Shown: positions 15,803 to 25,718, numbered from the stretch's first letter. The stretch is 64,000 nucleotides of DNA from Streptomyces kurssanovii (GCF_014649695.1 NZ_BMTN01000004.1:62001-126000); one strand, 5' to 3'. Notes: generated by a model not told the origin, from the letters alone. Numbers and translations: made by a program.

Positions 15803-17041
15803 TCAGCGGCGGGTCCCGTCGCGGCTCAGCAGCAGCACCGCCACGTCGTCGGTGAGGTCACCGCCGTTGAGGTCGCGCACCTCGCCGACCGCGGCCTCGA
15901 GGAGCGACTCGCCGTCCAGCCCTGCCGACAGCTGGCGATTGATCATCGCGAGCATGCCGTCCTGACCCAGGCGCTGCTTGGTGTCCGGGCCCTTGCGGCC
16001 CTCTATGAGCCCGTCCGTGTACATCATCAGGCTCCAGGAGCCGCCCAGCTCCACCTGTCGGCGCGGCCAGCGGGCACGCGGCAGCAGTCCGAGCGCCGGT
16101 CCGCCGTCGTCGTAGGGGAGCAGCTGCGCGGCCCGGCCATGCCGGGCGATCAGCGGGGAGGGGTGGCCCGCCAGGCAGAGCCCGGCCCGCCGCCCGTCGG
16201 CGGAGATGTCCACCGTGCAGAGCGTGGCGAAGATCTCGTCGCTCTCCCGCTCGTGCTCCAGCACCTGCTGGAGCGTGGACAGCAGGTCGTCGCCGCACAG
16301 CCCGGCGAACGTGAGGGCCCGCCAGGCGATACGCAGTTCCACGCCGAGGGCCGCCTCGTCCGGGCCGTGGCCGCAGACGTCGCCGATCATGGCGTGGACC
16401 GTGCCGTCCGGCGTGCGGACGGTGTCGTAGAAGTCGCCGCCGAGCAGGGCGCGGGAGCGTCCCGGGCGATAGCGCGCCGCGAAGCGCAGGTCCGAGCCCT
16501 CCAGCAGGGGGGTGGGCAGCAGGCCGCGCTCGAGCCGGGCGTTCTCCTGGGCGCGCAGCCGGGACTCGGCGAGCTTCACCTGGGCGGTGTCGGCCCGCTT
16601 GCGCTCCACCGCGTACCGCACGGCGCGGGTCAGCAGGCGTCCGTCGAGCTCCTCGCGGACGAGGTGGTCCTGCGCGCCCAGCCGTACCGCCTCCGCGGCC
16701 AGCTCCGTGTCGCCGGACGCGGTCAGTGCCAGCACGGCGTGCCGGGGCGCGAGGCGCAGGACGTGCTTGAGCGCGCCGAGGGCGTCGTCCTGCGGGCGTC
16801 CGGGGAGCGCGAGGTCGACGAGGACACAGTGGACGTCGTCCGTGAGCAGCCGCTCGGCCTCGGTGAGGTTCCGGGCGGTGCGGATGCGGATGCGCGCACC
16901 TGCGGCGTCCAGCAGACCGGGAACGCTGAAGGTGCCCGCAGGGTCGTCCTCGATGACGAGGAGTATCAGGTCGCCGCCGGCTCCGCCGGGGGCGGTCTCC
17001 GCGACGGGGACGTTCCTCTGTCGCGGTACGGGTACGGGCAT
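15803..17041 (-). CDS. Response regulator fused to PP2C-type (RsbU-like) phosphatase
   Basis: The 412-residue protein joins a receiver domain (about 25-145) to a SpoIIE/RsbU phosphatase domain (about 185-405). Receiver residues: acidic pair D32-D33, phosphoacceptor D76, T107; the usual conserved Lys is Arg (R129). Phosphatase metal motifs GGDFYD, MIGDVCGHGPDEA, MYTDGL and LTDDVAVL are intact. Such proteins dephosphorylate anti-sigma antagonist proteins and thereby release stress sigma factors. AAGGA lies 9 nt before the ATG. No kinase or anti-sigma gene is adjacent. Confidence 0.88.
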   Translation of the reverse strand: MPVPVPRQRNVPVAETAPGGAGGDLILLVIEDDPAGTFSVPGLLDAAGARIRIRTARNLTEAERLLTDDVHCVLVDLALPGRPQDDALGALKHVLRLAPRHAVLALTASGDTELAAEAVRLGAQDHLVREELDGRLLTRAVRYAVERKRADTAQVKLAESRLRAQENARLERGLLPTPLLEGSDLRFAARYRPGRSRALLGGDFYDTVRTPDGTVHAMIGDVCGHGPDEAALGVELRIAWRALTFAGLCGDDLLSTLQQVLEHERESDEIFATLCTVDISADGRRAGLCLAGHPSPLIARHGRAAQLLPYDDGGPALGLLPRARWPRRQVELGGSWSLMMYTDGLIEGRKGPDTKQRLGQDGMLAMINRQLSAGLDGESLLEAAVGEVRDLNGGDLTDDVAVLLLSRDGTRR

Positions 17042-17306
17042 CGGTGTTGTTCCTTCCCTCCCCCCGAGGGCGCGGCAGGACGACGATCGACGACCCGCCA
17101 GACGGGGACCATAGCGGTATGCGGTGGCCGAACGGAATGGCGATCAGCGAAGAGCCGATGGCATATGCCGCGCATAGGGGCGTAGTTGCCGGGTGGCCCA
17201 TGACGAACATCACCCCGGGCGCCCGTTTCGCCCCTTCTCCCACGTGGCGTGCGTCACGTGCGACGTGGCGTCCGCGTCCCGCCGCCGTGGTCCCGGCGGA
17301 TCGGCG
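17042..17306. other. Intergenic with no supported gene
   Basis: The region contains the promoter of the phosphatase gene (minus strand) and the 3' side of the NlpC/P60 gene. No coding frame is supported. Confidence 0.4.
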
Positions 17307-18404
17307 TCACTTGTCGGGGCGGACGACGCCGAGGATGGACATCGAACCGGCTCCGGCCACGGTCACGTTCCTGCCGGGCCGCGGCGCGTGGATGATCGCG
17401 CCGTCACCGATGTACATGCCGACATGGCTGGCGTCCGAGTGGTAGATGATCAGGTCGCCGGGGCGCATGTCCTGGATGCGGATCCGGGGCAGCAGCCGCC
17501 ACTGTTCCTGCGAGGTGCGGGGTATGGTGCGGCCGGCGGCCGCCCACGCCTGTGAGGTGAGCCCCGAACAGTCGTAGGAGTCCGGCCCCTCGGCGCCCCA
17601 CACGTACGGCTTGCCGAGCTGCTTCGTCGCGAACCGGAGTGCCTCGCGGCCCTGTTCGCTCGCCGTGCCGCCCACGCCCTTCAGGGCGCCGGAGTCCAGC
17701 CAGGCGGCCTGTGCGTCGTACTGCGCCCGCTGTTCCAGTTGCAGGAGGGTCGCCAGCTCCTCCTTCTCGAGCTGGTCCTCGAGCTTCTTGGCCGCGGCGA
17801 TCCGCTCCTTGATCTCCTTCTGGGCCTTCTCCTTCTTGACCCGGTTGGCCTCGAGCCTCTCCCACTGGGCGCTGGCGTCCTTGGTGTAGTTGGCCAAGTC
17901 CTCCTGGGTGCGGGTCAGTTCCGTGATCAGGTCCTTGGTGGCCTTCTGGCCCTGCTGGATCCGTCCGACGCCGTCGAGGAAGAGCTGGGGATCGTCGACC
18001 AGCGCCAGTTGCGCCTCCGGGGGCAGCCCGCCCGCGCGGTACTGGGCGCGGGCGGCGGCGCCGGCGCGGTTCTTCAGCTCTTGGATCCTGGCCTGGCCCT
18101 TGGCCATCTCCTGCGCCAGCTTCACGATCTCGGCCGACTGCTTCTGGGTCTGTTCCTCCGCGAGGTTGTACGCGTCCGTCGCGGACGCGGCCTTGCGGTA
18201 GAGGGCGTCTATCTCCAGGCGGACTTCCTCGAGCGACCCGCTCGGTGTGGCGGGCGGGGGCGGCGGGAGCGCGCCCGGCCGGGTGACGGACGCCGGGGTC
18301 GTCGGGGCCGGCTCGGGGGCCGCGAAGGCCGTGCCGGGGGACGCCAGCAGCGTCAGAGCGCAGACCAGTGTGATCGCGGCAGTGGCACAGTGGCGTCGGT
18401 TCAC
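17307..18404 (-). CDS. Secreted NlpC/P60 peptidoglycan hydrolase with coiled coil (RipA-like)
   Basis: This 365-residue precursor has a signal peptide (residues 1-30, ending near AFAAPEP), a proline-rich spacer, a long coiled coil (about 55-225) and a C-terminal NlpC/P60 peptidase (about 250-365) with catalytic Cys in YDCSGL, His in DASHVGMYIG and a second His in IIHAPRPG. It is a D,L-endopeptidase that cuts peptide stems of peptidoglycan, related to mycobacterial RipA. The GTG at 18404 has GGGGGAG just upstream. The upstream region does not show recognisable c-di-AMP riboswitch motifs. Confidence 0.9.
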   Translation of the reverse strand: MNRRHCATAAITLVCALTLLASPGTAFAAPEPAPTTPASVTRPGALPPPPPATPSGSLEEVRLEIDALYRKAASATDAYNLAEEQTQKQSAEIVKLAQEMAKGQARIQELKNRAGAAARAQYRAGGLPPEAQLALVDDPQLFLDGVGRIQQGQKATKDLITELTRTQEDLANYTKDASAQWERLEANRVKKEKAQKEIKERIAAAKKLEDQLEKEELATLLQLEQRAQYDAQAAWLDSGALKGVGGTASEQGREALRFATKQLGKPYVWGAEGPDSYDCSGLTSQAWAAAGRTIPRTSQEQWRLLPRIRIQDMRPGDLIIYHSDASHVGMYIGDGAIIHAPRPGRNVTVAGAGSMSILGVVRPDK

Positions 18405-18664
18405 GACTCCCCCTTCGGACGAACGCCTGGAATCCGGCTGCGTGCGGAACAACCGAATGTGATTAACCGTCAGTAACTTGGCGGGACGTCGTGATGGTGT
18501 CATGACGTCCGCGAAAGTGACAGGGTCGCTCGGCAGTTCGGCGCGCAGATCACCCCCACAGATCACCCACCCCTGAGCGCGCCCGCCGGTCTTCCCACTC
18601 CACTGACGAGCAAGGCCCCCGGTGCGTTCCCGTGTTCGGGTCGTTCACTCGATCGTGGTGCCGT
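18405..18664. other. Intergenic between two minus-strand genes
   Basis: It holds the promoter and ribosome binding site of the hydrolase gene and no supported gene. A long in-frame extension of the hydrolase reading frame crosses it but lacks a start signal. Confidence 0.4.
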
Positions 18665-19450
18665 TCATCCCGAATTGGGCGCGAGTGCCGCCCACTTCAC
18701 GGTCACCTCTCCCTGCCGCCACCGTCTCCGGTCGTCCGCCAGCGGCCAGGTGCCCGAGAGGTCCGTCACGGCCTTGACCCAGCGCTGCCTGGCGCCCAGG
18801 GACGCGTACGGGGCCGCCGCCGCCCAGGCCCGGTCGAAGTCCCGGAGGAAGGCGTGCACCGGCTCGCCCGGCACGTTGCGGTGGATGAGCGCTTTGGGCA
18901 GCCGCTCCGCGAGGTCGGAGGGGCGTTCGAGCGAGCCGAGCCGGGTCGCGAACGTCACCGTACGGGGCCCCTCCGGGCCGAGCGCCACCCACACGTGCCG
19001 CCGCCCGATCTCGTCGCAGGTGCCCTCGACCAGCAGGCCGCCGGGGGCGAGCCGGCCGCACAGCCGCGCCCACACGGCGGCCACCTCCGGCTCGTCGTAC
19101 TGGCGCAGCACATTGGCGGCCCTGATGAGCGTGGGCCGGTCCGCGGTCGGGACCTCGAAGCCGCCGTGGCGGAAGGAGAGCCCTGCCCGCTCGTACGGCT
19201 TCGCTGCACTGACCCGCGCCGGGTCGATCTCGATGCCGACGACCTCGCACCGCGGATCGGCGGTGCGCAGCCGCTGAAGCAGTTCCACCGCGGTCCACGG
19301 GGCCGCCCCGTAGCCGAGGTCGACGGCCGCGGGGGCCCGGTCGGCGCGGCGCAGGGCAGGGCCGTGCGCATGCGCGATCCAGCGGTCCATGCGGCGCAGC
19401 CGATTGGGGTTGGTCGTCCCGCGGGTCGCGGTGCCGACGGGGCGGTTCAT
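18665..19450 (-). CDS. SAM-dependent methyltransferase, class I
   Basis: The 261-residue protein has the SAM-binding motif VDLGYGAAPW near residue 45 and the acidic-end strand EVVGIEIDPARV that contacts the SAM ribose; LAPGGLLVEGT fits motif III/IV. The substrate is not predictable. It is divergent from mshA across about 200 bp, and its homologues occupy the same place next to mshA in other Streptomyces. Confidence 0.78.
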   Translation of the reverse strand: MNRPVGTATRGTTNPNRLRRMDRWIAHAHGPALRRADRAPAAVDLGYGAAPWTAVELLQRLRTADPRCEVVGIEIDPARVSAAKPYERAGLSFRHGGFEVPTADRPTLIRAANVLRQYDEPEVAAVWARLCGRLAPGGLLVEGTCDEIGRRHVWVALGPEGPRTVTFATRLGSLERPSDLAERLPKALIHRNVPGEPVHAFLRDFDRAWAAAAPYASLGARQRWVKAVTDLSGTWPLADDRRRWRQGEVTVKWAALAPNSG

Positions 19451-19652
19451 GCAGAAGAGGGTATGCGGTCGGACCGGCGCACAACGGACGTGGTCGGCGG
19501 CCCCCGGCGCAAGGGGCGCGGCGGCTGTGGACGGTAATGATTCGGCAAAGTGATCCCTGGGGGAAATGGAAGGGACCGCTCCGCTGTTGTCAGCGTGTGC
19601 GGGACCCGCTTGCCCCGCGCATTGCCGTGCCCGCAGCGAGAGGACCGCCGAC

Positions 19653-20993
19653 GTGAGCCAGTACGTGTCCCGCCTCGGCAGCAGCCGGATGGCACCGCGT
19701 ATCCGGTTCCCCGGCGGCAACCGCAAGCCCCGCCGGGTCGCCATGCTCAGCGTCCACACCTCCCCGCTGCACCAGCCGGGGACGGGCGACGCGGGCGGCA
19801 TGAACGTATACATCGTCGAGCTGGCCAAGCGTCTCGCCGCCATCAACGTCGAGGTCGAGATATTCACCCGGGCGTCCGCCGGCGGCCTGCCGCCGGCGGT
19901 GGAACTGGCCCCCGGAGTCCTCGTACGGCACGTCGACGCCGGTCCCTACGAGGGGCTGGCCAAGGAGGACCTGCCGCCTCAGCTGTGCGCCTTCACCCAT
20001 GGCGTGATGCAGGCGTGGGCGGCCCGCCGCCCCGGCCACTACGACCTCGTCCACTCGCACTACTGGCTCTCCGGCCACGTCGGCTGGCTGGCGGCGGAAC
20101 GGTGGGGCGTGCCGCTCGTGCACGCCATGCACACCATGGCCAAGGTGAAGAACGCCGCACTGGCCGAGGGCGACACCCCGGAGCCGGCCACCCGCGTGAT
20201 CGGTGAGACGCAGATCGTGAACGCCGCCGACCGGCTGATCGCCAACACCGCAGGGGAGGCCGACGAGCTCGCCCGCTTCTACGACGCCGACCCGGCGAAG
20301 ATCGCCGTCGTCCACCCGGGCGTGAACCTGGACCTCTTCCGCCCCGCGGACGGGCGCGCCGCCGCCCGGGCACGTCTCGGGCTGCCCCAGGAGGCGTTCA
20401 TCCCGCTGTTCGCGGGTCGGATACAGCCTCTCAAGGCCCCTGACATCCTGCTGCGGGCCGTCGCGACGCTGCTGGAGCGCGACCCGTCCCTGCGGCGCCG
20501 TATCCACGTCCCCGTCGTCGGCGGCCCCAGCGGCAGCGGGCTCGCCAAGCCGGAGGGGCTCCAGAAGCTGGCCGCCAGGCTGGGCATCGCGGACGTCGTC
20601 CACTTCCGGCCGCCCGTCGGGCAGGAGCAGCTCGCGGACTGGTTCCGTGCCGCCTCCGTACTGGTCATGCCCTCCTACAGCGAATCCTTCGGGCTCGTCG
20701 CCATAGAGGCGCAGGCCGCCGGCACGCCGGTGGTCGCCGCGTCCGTCGGCGGTCTCCCGGTCGCCGTCCGCGACGAGCGCACCGGCTTCCTGGTGCCGGG
20801 GCACGATCCCGCGCACTACGCGGACGTCCTGGCCGGCTTCGTACGTGACCCTTCGCGTACCGAGCGGATGGGGGCGGCGGCGGCCCGGCACGCGCAGTCG
20901 TTCGGCTGGGACGCGGCGGCGTCGGCGACCGCGGACGTCTACCAGGCGGCCATGTACGAACACCGCCACCGTACGCGCGCCGTGCACCACTGA
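19653..20993 (+). CDS. mshA: MshA, D-inositol-3-phosphate glycosyltransferase (mycothiol synthesis)
   Basis: This 446-residue GT4-family enzyme joins UDP-GlcNAc to 1L-myo-inositol 1-phosphate, the first step of mycothiol, the main actinobacterial thiol. N-terminal motif HTSPLHQPG[10 protein letters not shown] matches MshA, as do [11 protein letters not shown] and the C-terminal donor-site E-x7-E in [21 protein letters not shown] at 19653 (VSQYVSRLG) has GAGAGGA 9 nt upstream. The rest of the pathway (mshB, C, D) is not in the window, as usual for actinobacteria. Confidence 0.93.
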   Translation: MSQYVSRLGSSRMAPRIRFPGGNRKPRRVAMLSVHTSPLHQPGTGDAGGMNVYIVELAKRLAAINVEVEIFTRASAGGLPPAVELAPGVLVRHVDAGPYEGLAKEDLPPQLCAFTHGVMQAWAARRPGHYDLVHSHYWLSGHVGWLAAERWGVPLVHAMHTMAKVKNAALAEGDTPEPATRVIGETQIVNAADRLIANTAGEADELARFYDADPAKIAVVHPGVNLDLFRPADGRAAARARLGLPQEAFIPLFAGRIQPLKAPDILLRAVATLLERDPSLRRRIHVPVVGGPSGSGLAKPEGLQKLAARLGIADVVHFRPPVGQEQLADWFRAASVLVMPSYSESFGLVAIEAQAAGTPVVAASVGGLPVAVRDERTGFLVPGHDPAHYADVLAGFVRDPSRTERMGAAAARHAQSFGWDAAASATADVYQAAMYEHRHRTRAVHH

Positions 20994-21060
20994 CAGGTCA
21001 CCCTGAAGCAGGGCCGCGCGGCTGTGACGGCCGTCGCACGCGGGCCGTGTACCGCTGACG

Positions 21061-21066
21061 TACGCT
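21061..21066 (+). promoter_or_regulatory. -10 element (TACGCT) for the YbjN-like gene
   Basis: The hexamer ends 6 nt before the ATG at 21073 without an intervening ribosome binding site, suggesting leaderless transcription. Confidence 0.4.
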
Positions 21067-21072
21067 CGCCCC

Positions 21073-21573
21073 ATGGCTGACGTACAGCAGGCGACGCGGG
21101 TCATCGAGCAGGCCTTCAAGGACGCCGAACTCGAATGGGAGAGCCCCGGTACGGGCTCCTACGTCGTCAAACTCCCGGGCACTCGCAAGCTTTCCACGAC
21201 GTGCTCGTTCCTCGTCGGCAAGCACTCGCTCTCGGTCAACGCCTTCGTCATCCGCCACCCCGACGAGAACGACGCGGCCGTCCACCGCTGGCTGCTGGAG
21301 CGCAACCTCAAGCTGTACGGGGTGAGTTACGCGATTGACCGGCTCGGCGACATCTACCTCGTGGGCAGGCTCCCGCTGTCCGTGGTCACGCCGGAGGAGA
21401 TCGACCGGCTGCTCGGGTCGATCCTGGAGGCGGCGGACGGCTCGTTCAACACGCTGCTGGAGCTGGGCTTCGCGAGCGCGATCCGCCGCGAGTACGAGTG
21501 GCGCGTGTCGCGTGGCGAATCGACGCGCAACCTCGATGCGTTCACGCACCTGACCCAGCGGCCCGCCGACTGA
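21073..21573 (+). CDS. YbjN domain protein
   Basis: The 166-residue cytoplasmic protein has the YbjN/type III chaperone-like fold: an alternating alpha/beta pattern with VKLPGTRKLSTTCSF near residue 35 and a helical end. It lies 80 nt after mshA in the same order seen in other Streptomyces. Its molecular role is unknown; E. coli YbjN affects motility and stress but is only distantly related. Confidence 0.78.
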   Translation: MADVQQATRVIEQAFKDAELEWESPGTGSYVVKLPGTRKLSTTCSFLVGKHSLSVNAFVIRHPDENDAAVHRWLLERNLKLYGVSYAIDRLGDIYLVGRLPLSVVTPEEIDRLLGSILEAADGSFNTLLELGFASAIRREYEWRVSRGESTRNLDAFTHLTQRPAD

Positions 21574-21687
21574 CGTACTTACTTCCGCGTTGCCCGGTGC
21601 ACGACTCTTTCGGTGCGCCGGGTGCTCGTGGCATGCTCGCCGTCGACGTCCATATGAACGTCGTTCACATCCATGGAAGGTGGCGTC

Positions 21688-23364
21688 ATGGGGACCGATC
21701 AACGAGCCATCAGCAGACGGTCACTGCTCGGCAGTGCGACGGCCGTCGCGGCGACCGCCGCGACCGTCGGCCTCGCGGCGGCACCCGCGGCGGCTCGGAC
21801 GCGCACCACCCCTGAACTGTGGCGGGAGTTCCGCCGCGCGCCCTACACGCATCCGCAGATCCCGTACATCGGCAGTGCCGGCAGGGGCGCCGGGGCGCGG
21901 CACTTCCCACGGCGTCCCGTCAGGGCCGACGTGCGCGACTACGGGGCCAAGGGGGACGGCTCCGTCGACTGCGCACCCGCGATCAACCGTGCCGTCGCCG
22001 CTGTCGGCGAACGCGGCGGCGGCACGGTCATCGTCCCGCCGGGCACGTACCGCATCGACGACGTCATCCGCATCGGGCACAGCGACGTCGTCCTGCGCGG
22101 CGCCGGGAGCGGCCGCACCACCCTCCTCGCCACCAGGAGCCTCACCGAAGTCATCGGCCCCTACGGCTCCCGCTACGGCGGGGACAAGTCCTCCTGGTCG
22201 TGGGCCGGCGGCCTCATCTGGCTCTGCCCGAAGGACCGTTACGCCTCCCTCACCGCTGCCATCAGGGCCAAGGCATGGCCCTTCGAGGGCTGGACCGGCA
22301 ACCTGCGCGCCGAGTGGACCACCCTCGCGACCGTGGCCCCCGCTCGCCGCGGCGACCGCTCCGTCACCGTCTCCGACACCTCCGGACTGCGCCGCGGGCA
22401 GCTCGTGATGCTCCGCCTCGCCGACGACGCCGGGCACACGCTGCTCCGGCACATGGCCGGCGACGGGGAGGGGACGAAGACGTATGTCTGGGACGACAAG
22501 GCCAAGTTGACGTCCTACGTCCCCTACGAGTGGCCCGTGCGCATCACCTCGGTCACACGCGGCGGGGTCACCCTCGAGCGCCCGCTGCCCCTGGACGTAC
22601 GCCCCGAATGGGACCCCCGCCTCACCACCCTCGTCACACCGCTCACCGGCTCCGGCGTGGAGGGACTGACGCTCGCGGCGATCGAGACGCCGCAGTCCCC
22701 GCACCTGCTCGACAAGGGCTACAACGGCGTCACCTTCCAGTGCGCGTACGACTGCTGGGCCGACGACGTCACCGTGCGCCACGTCGACAACGGGTTCGGC
22801 CTCGTCGCGGCCTCGGCCTGCACCCTGCGGCGCACCCGCGTCGAAGGGCGAGGCTCGCACCACCCCTACTTCTGCCGCGAGGGCTCGCACGACAACCTCG
22901 TCGAGGACTTCACCGTCGCGCGCCGCACCGTCCCGGCACCCGCATGGACCCAGCTCCACGGCATCAACGTCGAGGGCCTGTCCAGCTACAACGTCTGGTC
23001 GCGCGGTGTCATGGAGATGGGCACCTTCGACACCCACCGCGGCATGCCGTTCGCATGCGTCCGCACCGAGATCACGGTCGAGAACAACGGCCGCCACGGC
23101 GGCGACGCGAGCGCCGGCCCTCTGTACGGCGCCCGCTTCACCCACTGGAACGTCACGGTCACCAACGGCCGCGCGGGCCTGGTCCGGATCGACGGGATCG
23201 CCCCGTACAGCGCCACCGTCGCCGTCAGCGAGGTCCGCGAGTTCGACCAGACCGACGTGCCGGACTTCACCGGAGCGCTCAACTCCCGCCTGGAGGCGTA
23301 CGGAGCCCCCGGCGCGGTCCACCCCGTCAACCTCTACGAGGCGCAGCGCCGACTGGGCCGCTGA
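21688..23364 (+). CDS. Tat-exported beta-helix protein (pectate-lyase/GH28-like)
   Basis: The 558-residue precursor starts with a twin-arginine signal (ISRRSLLGSA then a hydrophobic stretch ending AAPAAA). Next comes the pectate_lyase_3 signature VRDYGAKGDGSVDCAPAINRA and a long right-handed parallel beta-helix with repeated short strands. Such proteins bind or cleave polysaccharides; catalytic residues cannot be assigned, so the exact activity is open. The ATG at 21688 has AAGGTGG just upstream; an in-frame ATG five codons earlier lacks a site. Its 3' end faces the MFS gene across 31 bp. Confidence 0.8.
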   Translation: MGTDQRAISRRSLLGSATAVAATAATVGLAAAPAAARTRTTPELWREFRRAPYTHPQIPYIGSAGRGAGARHFPRRPVRADVRDYGAKGDGSVDCAPAINRAVAAVGERGGGTVIVPPGTYRIDDVIRIGHSDVVLRGAGSGRTTLLATRSLTEVIGPYGSRYGGDKSSWSWAGGLIWLCPKDRYASLTAAIRAKAWPFEGWTGNLRAEWTTLATVAPARRGDRSVTVSDTSGLRRGQLVMLRLADDAGHTLLRHMAGDGEGTKTYVWDDKAKLTSYVPYEWPVRITSVTRGGVTLERPLPLDVRPEWDPRLTTLVTPLTGSGVEGLTLAAIETPQSPHLLDKGYNGVTFQCAYDCWADDVTVRHVDNGFGLVAASACTLRRTRVEGRGSHHPYFCREGSHDNLVEDFTVARRTVPAPAWTQLHGINVEGLSSYNVWSRGVMEMGTFDTHRGMPFACVRTEITVENNGRHGGDASAGPLYGARFTHWNVTVTNGRAGLVRIDGIAPYSATVAVSEVREFDQTDVPDFTGALNSRLEAYGAPGAVHPVNLYEAQRRLGR

Positions 23365-23395
23365 ACAGCGGCATGTCCGCGCGGGCCGGCCCCCG

Positions 23396-24724
23396 TCAGC
23401 CCCCGACGGGAGCCGCGCCGTGCTCGGTCTCCTTGTCGTTCACGGCCGTTACATCTGCGGCCTTCGCGACCTCCACGGTCTTGGTCACCGAAGGCTCCGC
23501 CGGACCGCCCGTCTCCGCCAGCGCCCGCCGCAGCAGCAGCGAGTAGCCCACCGCCGCCACCGCGCCGACCACCGCGCAGCCCATCCACAGGACGTCAGGG
23601 CCGGGGCCGTCCACGACCCAGCCCGCCAGGATCGGGGCGACGAATCCGGCGACGGCCCAGGACATGCCCATCACTCCCTGGTAGCGGCCCCGGGCGTGCT
23701 CGGGGGCCAGCCGGGCGGTGGCGGCGGCGTTCGTCGGGACGTGCACCATCTCGCCGAGCGTCCACACCACGACGGTCGCCGCGAACACCAGCGGAGTGCC
23801 CGCCAGGGCCGTCGCTCCGGTGCCGACGGCGAAGAGCAACGAGGAGACGGTGAGCAGCGCGGCCGGCGAGCGCTTGTCCGTGATCCTGTTGACGAGCAGC
23901 TGGAGGGCGACGATCACCACACCGTTGACGGCGATGACCATGCCGTACGAATCGGCAGACAGCCCCTCACCGGCCATGGTCAGCGGCAGACCCACCCACG
24001 GGGCGGTGAAGATCAGGCAGACCAGCAGGTTCAGCAGGACCAGGGTGCGGAACGGGGCGTCCTTCAGTACGTCGAGGACGGTCACCCGCTCCTCCTCGAC
24101 CCTCTCGCCGGCACTGTCGACCCGGGCCGCGGGCCGGGTCTCGCCCAGCCGCATGAAGACGATCACCGCGCACATAGCCGTCGCCACGGCGTCGGCCACG
24201 AACAGGGTGCGGTAGCCGAGGAAGATCGCGGCACCGCCGCCGAGCGCGGCGACGGCGAAGCCCAGGTTGAGGGCCCAGTAGTTCAGCGCGTAGGCCCGGC
24301 GCAGCTCGGACTCCGGGACCATGTCCGCGATCATCGCGCTGATCGCCGGCCGCACGGCCTGCATCGCCACGCCCATCAGGAGCACCACGACCGCGATGCC
24401 CCAGGCGCTGCTGACCACGGCGAGGGCGGCGGCGCACGCCCCTCCCGCCAGGTGCATCGAGATCATCGTGGGCCGCCGGCCCCACCGGTCGGTGAGCATC
24501 CCGCCGAGCGGGGAACCGGCCACGCCGCCGAGCCCGTGCAACGCGATGACGAGACCGGCGTACCAGGCCGAATAGCCCAGTTCCTGGGTGAGATAGAGCG
24601 ACAGGAAGGTGAGCACGAACGCGCCGGTCCGGTTCACCAGCGTGGAGGTCCACAGCCACCAGAAGCCGGGGGGCAGGCCCGAGACGGTCGTGCGCGCTGC
24701 GCGTCCGAGCGAAGCGATGGACAT
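23396..24724 (-). CDS. MFS transporter
   Basis: This 442-residue membrane protein has about twelve helices, the loop 2-3 signature GMLTDRWGRRP and an amphipathic middle loop (about 190-215). The acidic Val/Glu-rich tail is unusual but unstructured. It looks like a drug-type efflux MFS. Start 24724 (MSIASLG) is preferred for its purine-rich upstream stretch; 24763 (MLKKT) is possible. It is divergent from gpmA. Confidence 0.82.
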   Translation of the reverse strand: MSIASLGRAARTTVSGLPPGFWWLWTSTLVNRTGAFVLTFLSLYLTQELGYSAWYAGLVIALHGLGGVAGSPLGGMLTDRWGRRPTMISMHLAGGACAAALAVVSSAWGIAVVVLLMGVAMQAVRPAISAMIADMVPESELRRAYALNYWALNLGFAVAALGGGAAIFLGYRTLFVADAVATAMCAVIVFMRLGETRPAARVDSAGERVEEERVTVLDVLKDAPFRTLVLLNLLVCLIFTAPWVGLPLTMAGEGLSADSYGMVIAVNGVVIVALQLLVNRITDKRSPAALLTVSSLLFAVGTGATALAGTPLVFAATVVVWTLGEMVHVPTNAAATARLAPEHARGRYQGVMGMSWAVAGFVAPILAGWVVDGPGPDVLWMGCAVVGAVAAVGYSLLLRRALAETGGPAEPSVTKTVEVAKAADVTAVNDKETEHGAAPVGG

Positions 24725-24865
24725 ACGGGAGCCCCCCACGGCTGTAATGGTCTTCTTGAGCATCCGCAACTTACTTAGCGGGAGGCGCCGGCCGCCACTC
24801 AATTGACGGCGATCGTCAAACGGTCCGCTCCTCGGGCAGGCGCGCGACGCCGGCGGCGGGTCGAT

Positions 24866-24871
24866 TAGGCT
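24866..24871 (+). promoter_or_regulatory. -10 element (TAGGCT) for gpmA
   Basis: The hexamer ends 7 nt before the ATG and no ribosome binding site follows, so gpmA is likely leaderless. Confidence 0.4.
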
Positions 24872-24878
24872 CGGACGC

Positions 24879-25640
24879 ATGGCCGACGCACCGTACAAGC
24901 TGATCCTCCTCCGCCACGGCGAGAGCGAATGGAACGCGAAGAACCTGTTCACCGGCTGGGTGGACGTCAACCTCACGGAGAAGGGCGAGAAGGAGGCAGT
25001 CCGCGGCGGTGAGCTGCTCAAGGACGCCGGTCTGCTCCCCGACGTACTCCACACCTCGCTCCAGAAGCGCGCCATCCGCACGGCGCAGCTCGCCCTGGAG
25101 TCCGCCGACCGCCACTGGATCCCGGTCCACCGGACCTGGCGGCTGAACGAGCGCCACTACGGCGCCCTTCAGGGCAAGGACAAGGCACAGACGCTGGCCG
25201 AGTTCGGCGAGGAGCAGTTCATGCTCTGGCGCCGCTCGTACGACACGCCTCCGCCGGTCCTCGCCGACGACAACGAGTTCTCGCAGGCGAACGACGCCCG
25301 CTACCAGACCATCCCGAGCGAGCTGCGTCCCCGCACCGAGTGCCTCAAGGACGTCGTCGAGCGCATGCTGCCGTACTGGTACGACGGCATCGTCCCCGAC
25401 CTGCTCGCCGGCCGCACGGTCCTGATCGCCGCTCACGGCAACAGCCTGCGCGCGCTGGTCAAGCACCTGGACGGCATCTCCGACGCGGACATCGCCGGCC
25501 TGAACATCCCCACCGGCATCCCCCTCGTCTACGAGCTCGACGCCGACTTCAACCCCGTCAACCCGGGCGGCACCTACCTCGACCCGGACGCGGCGGCGGC
25601 CGCGATCGAGGCGGTCAAGAACCAGGGCAAGAAGAAGTAG
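24879..25640 (+). CDS. gpmA: GpmA, 2,3-bisphosphoglycerate-dependent phosphoglycerate mutase
   Basis: This 253-residue glycolytic enzyme interconverts 3- and 2-phosphoglycerate. The catalytic [12 protein letters not shown] (phosphohistidine H), the E near [10 protein letters not shown] and the second His in [11 protein letters not shown] are all present. The lysine-rich 3' end (QGKKK) is the attachment site of an accessory island: the last 19 bp, including the stop, are repeated at 29734-29752. Integration left the protein intact but replaced the native downstream sequence. Confidence 0.95.
   Translation: MADAPYKLILLRHGESEWNAKNLFTGWVDVNLTEKGEKEAVRGGELLKDAGLLPDVLHTSLQKRAIRTAQLALESADRHWIPVHRTWRLNERHYGALQGKDKAQTLAEFGEEQFMLWRRSYDTPPPVLADDNEFSQANDARYQTIPSELRPRTECLKDVVERMLPYWYDGIVPDLLAGRTVLIAAHGNSLRALVKHLDGISDADIAGLNIPTGIPLVYELDADFNPVNPGGTYLDPDAAAAAIEAVKNQGKKK
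25622..25640 (+). repeat. attL: 19-bp direct repeat at the gpmA 3' end
   Basis: CCAGGGCAAGAAGAAGTAG covers the last codons and stop of gpmA and recurs exactly at 29734-29752. A degenerate tyrosine integrase gene ends 78 bp inside this boundary. Exact repeats of a gene's 3' end flanking foreign DNA are the hallmark of site-specific integration. Confidence 0.85.
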
Positions 25641-25654
25641 AGAAAGCGATCCAG

Positions 25655-25687
25655 CCCCTGACCTGCACTTACGGTGCAGATCAGGGG
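25655..25687 (+). terminator. Strong terminator hairpin just inside the island
   Basis: CCCCTGA-(C)-CTGCAC and GTGCAG-(A)-TCAGGGG form a 14-step stem with one mismatch and a 5-nt TTACG loop, followed by TTG. It terminates gpmA (plus) and, read the other way, the integrase remnant. It came with the island; the native gpmA hairpin seems to be the one at 29768-29803. Confidence 0.7.
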
Positions 25688-25718
25688 TTGTCGTCTGCTC
25701 TGGGCCCACCCTGGCCCC

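Noticed and set aside
18405-18566. N-terminal extension of the NlpC/P60 hydrolase
   Set aside because: Signal peptide and GGGGGAG ribosome binding site place the start at 18404.
18405-18660. c-di-AMP (ydaO) riboswitch upstream of the wall hydrolase
   Set aside because: No recognisable conserved motifs of that riboswitch by eye; a covariance search would decide.
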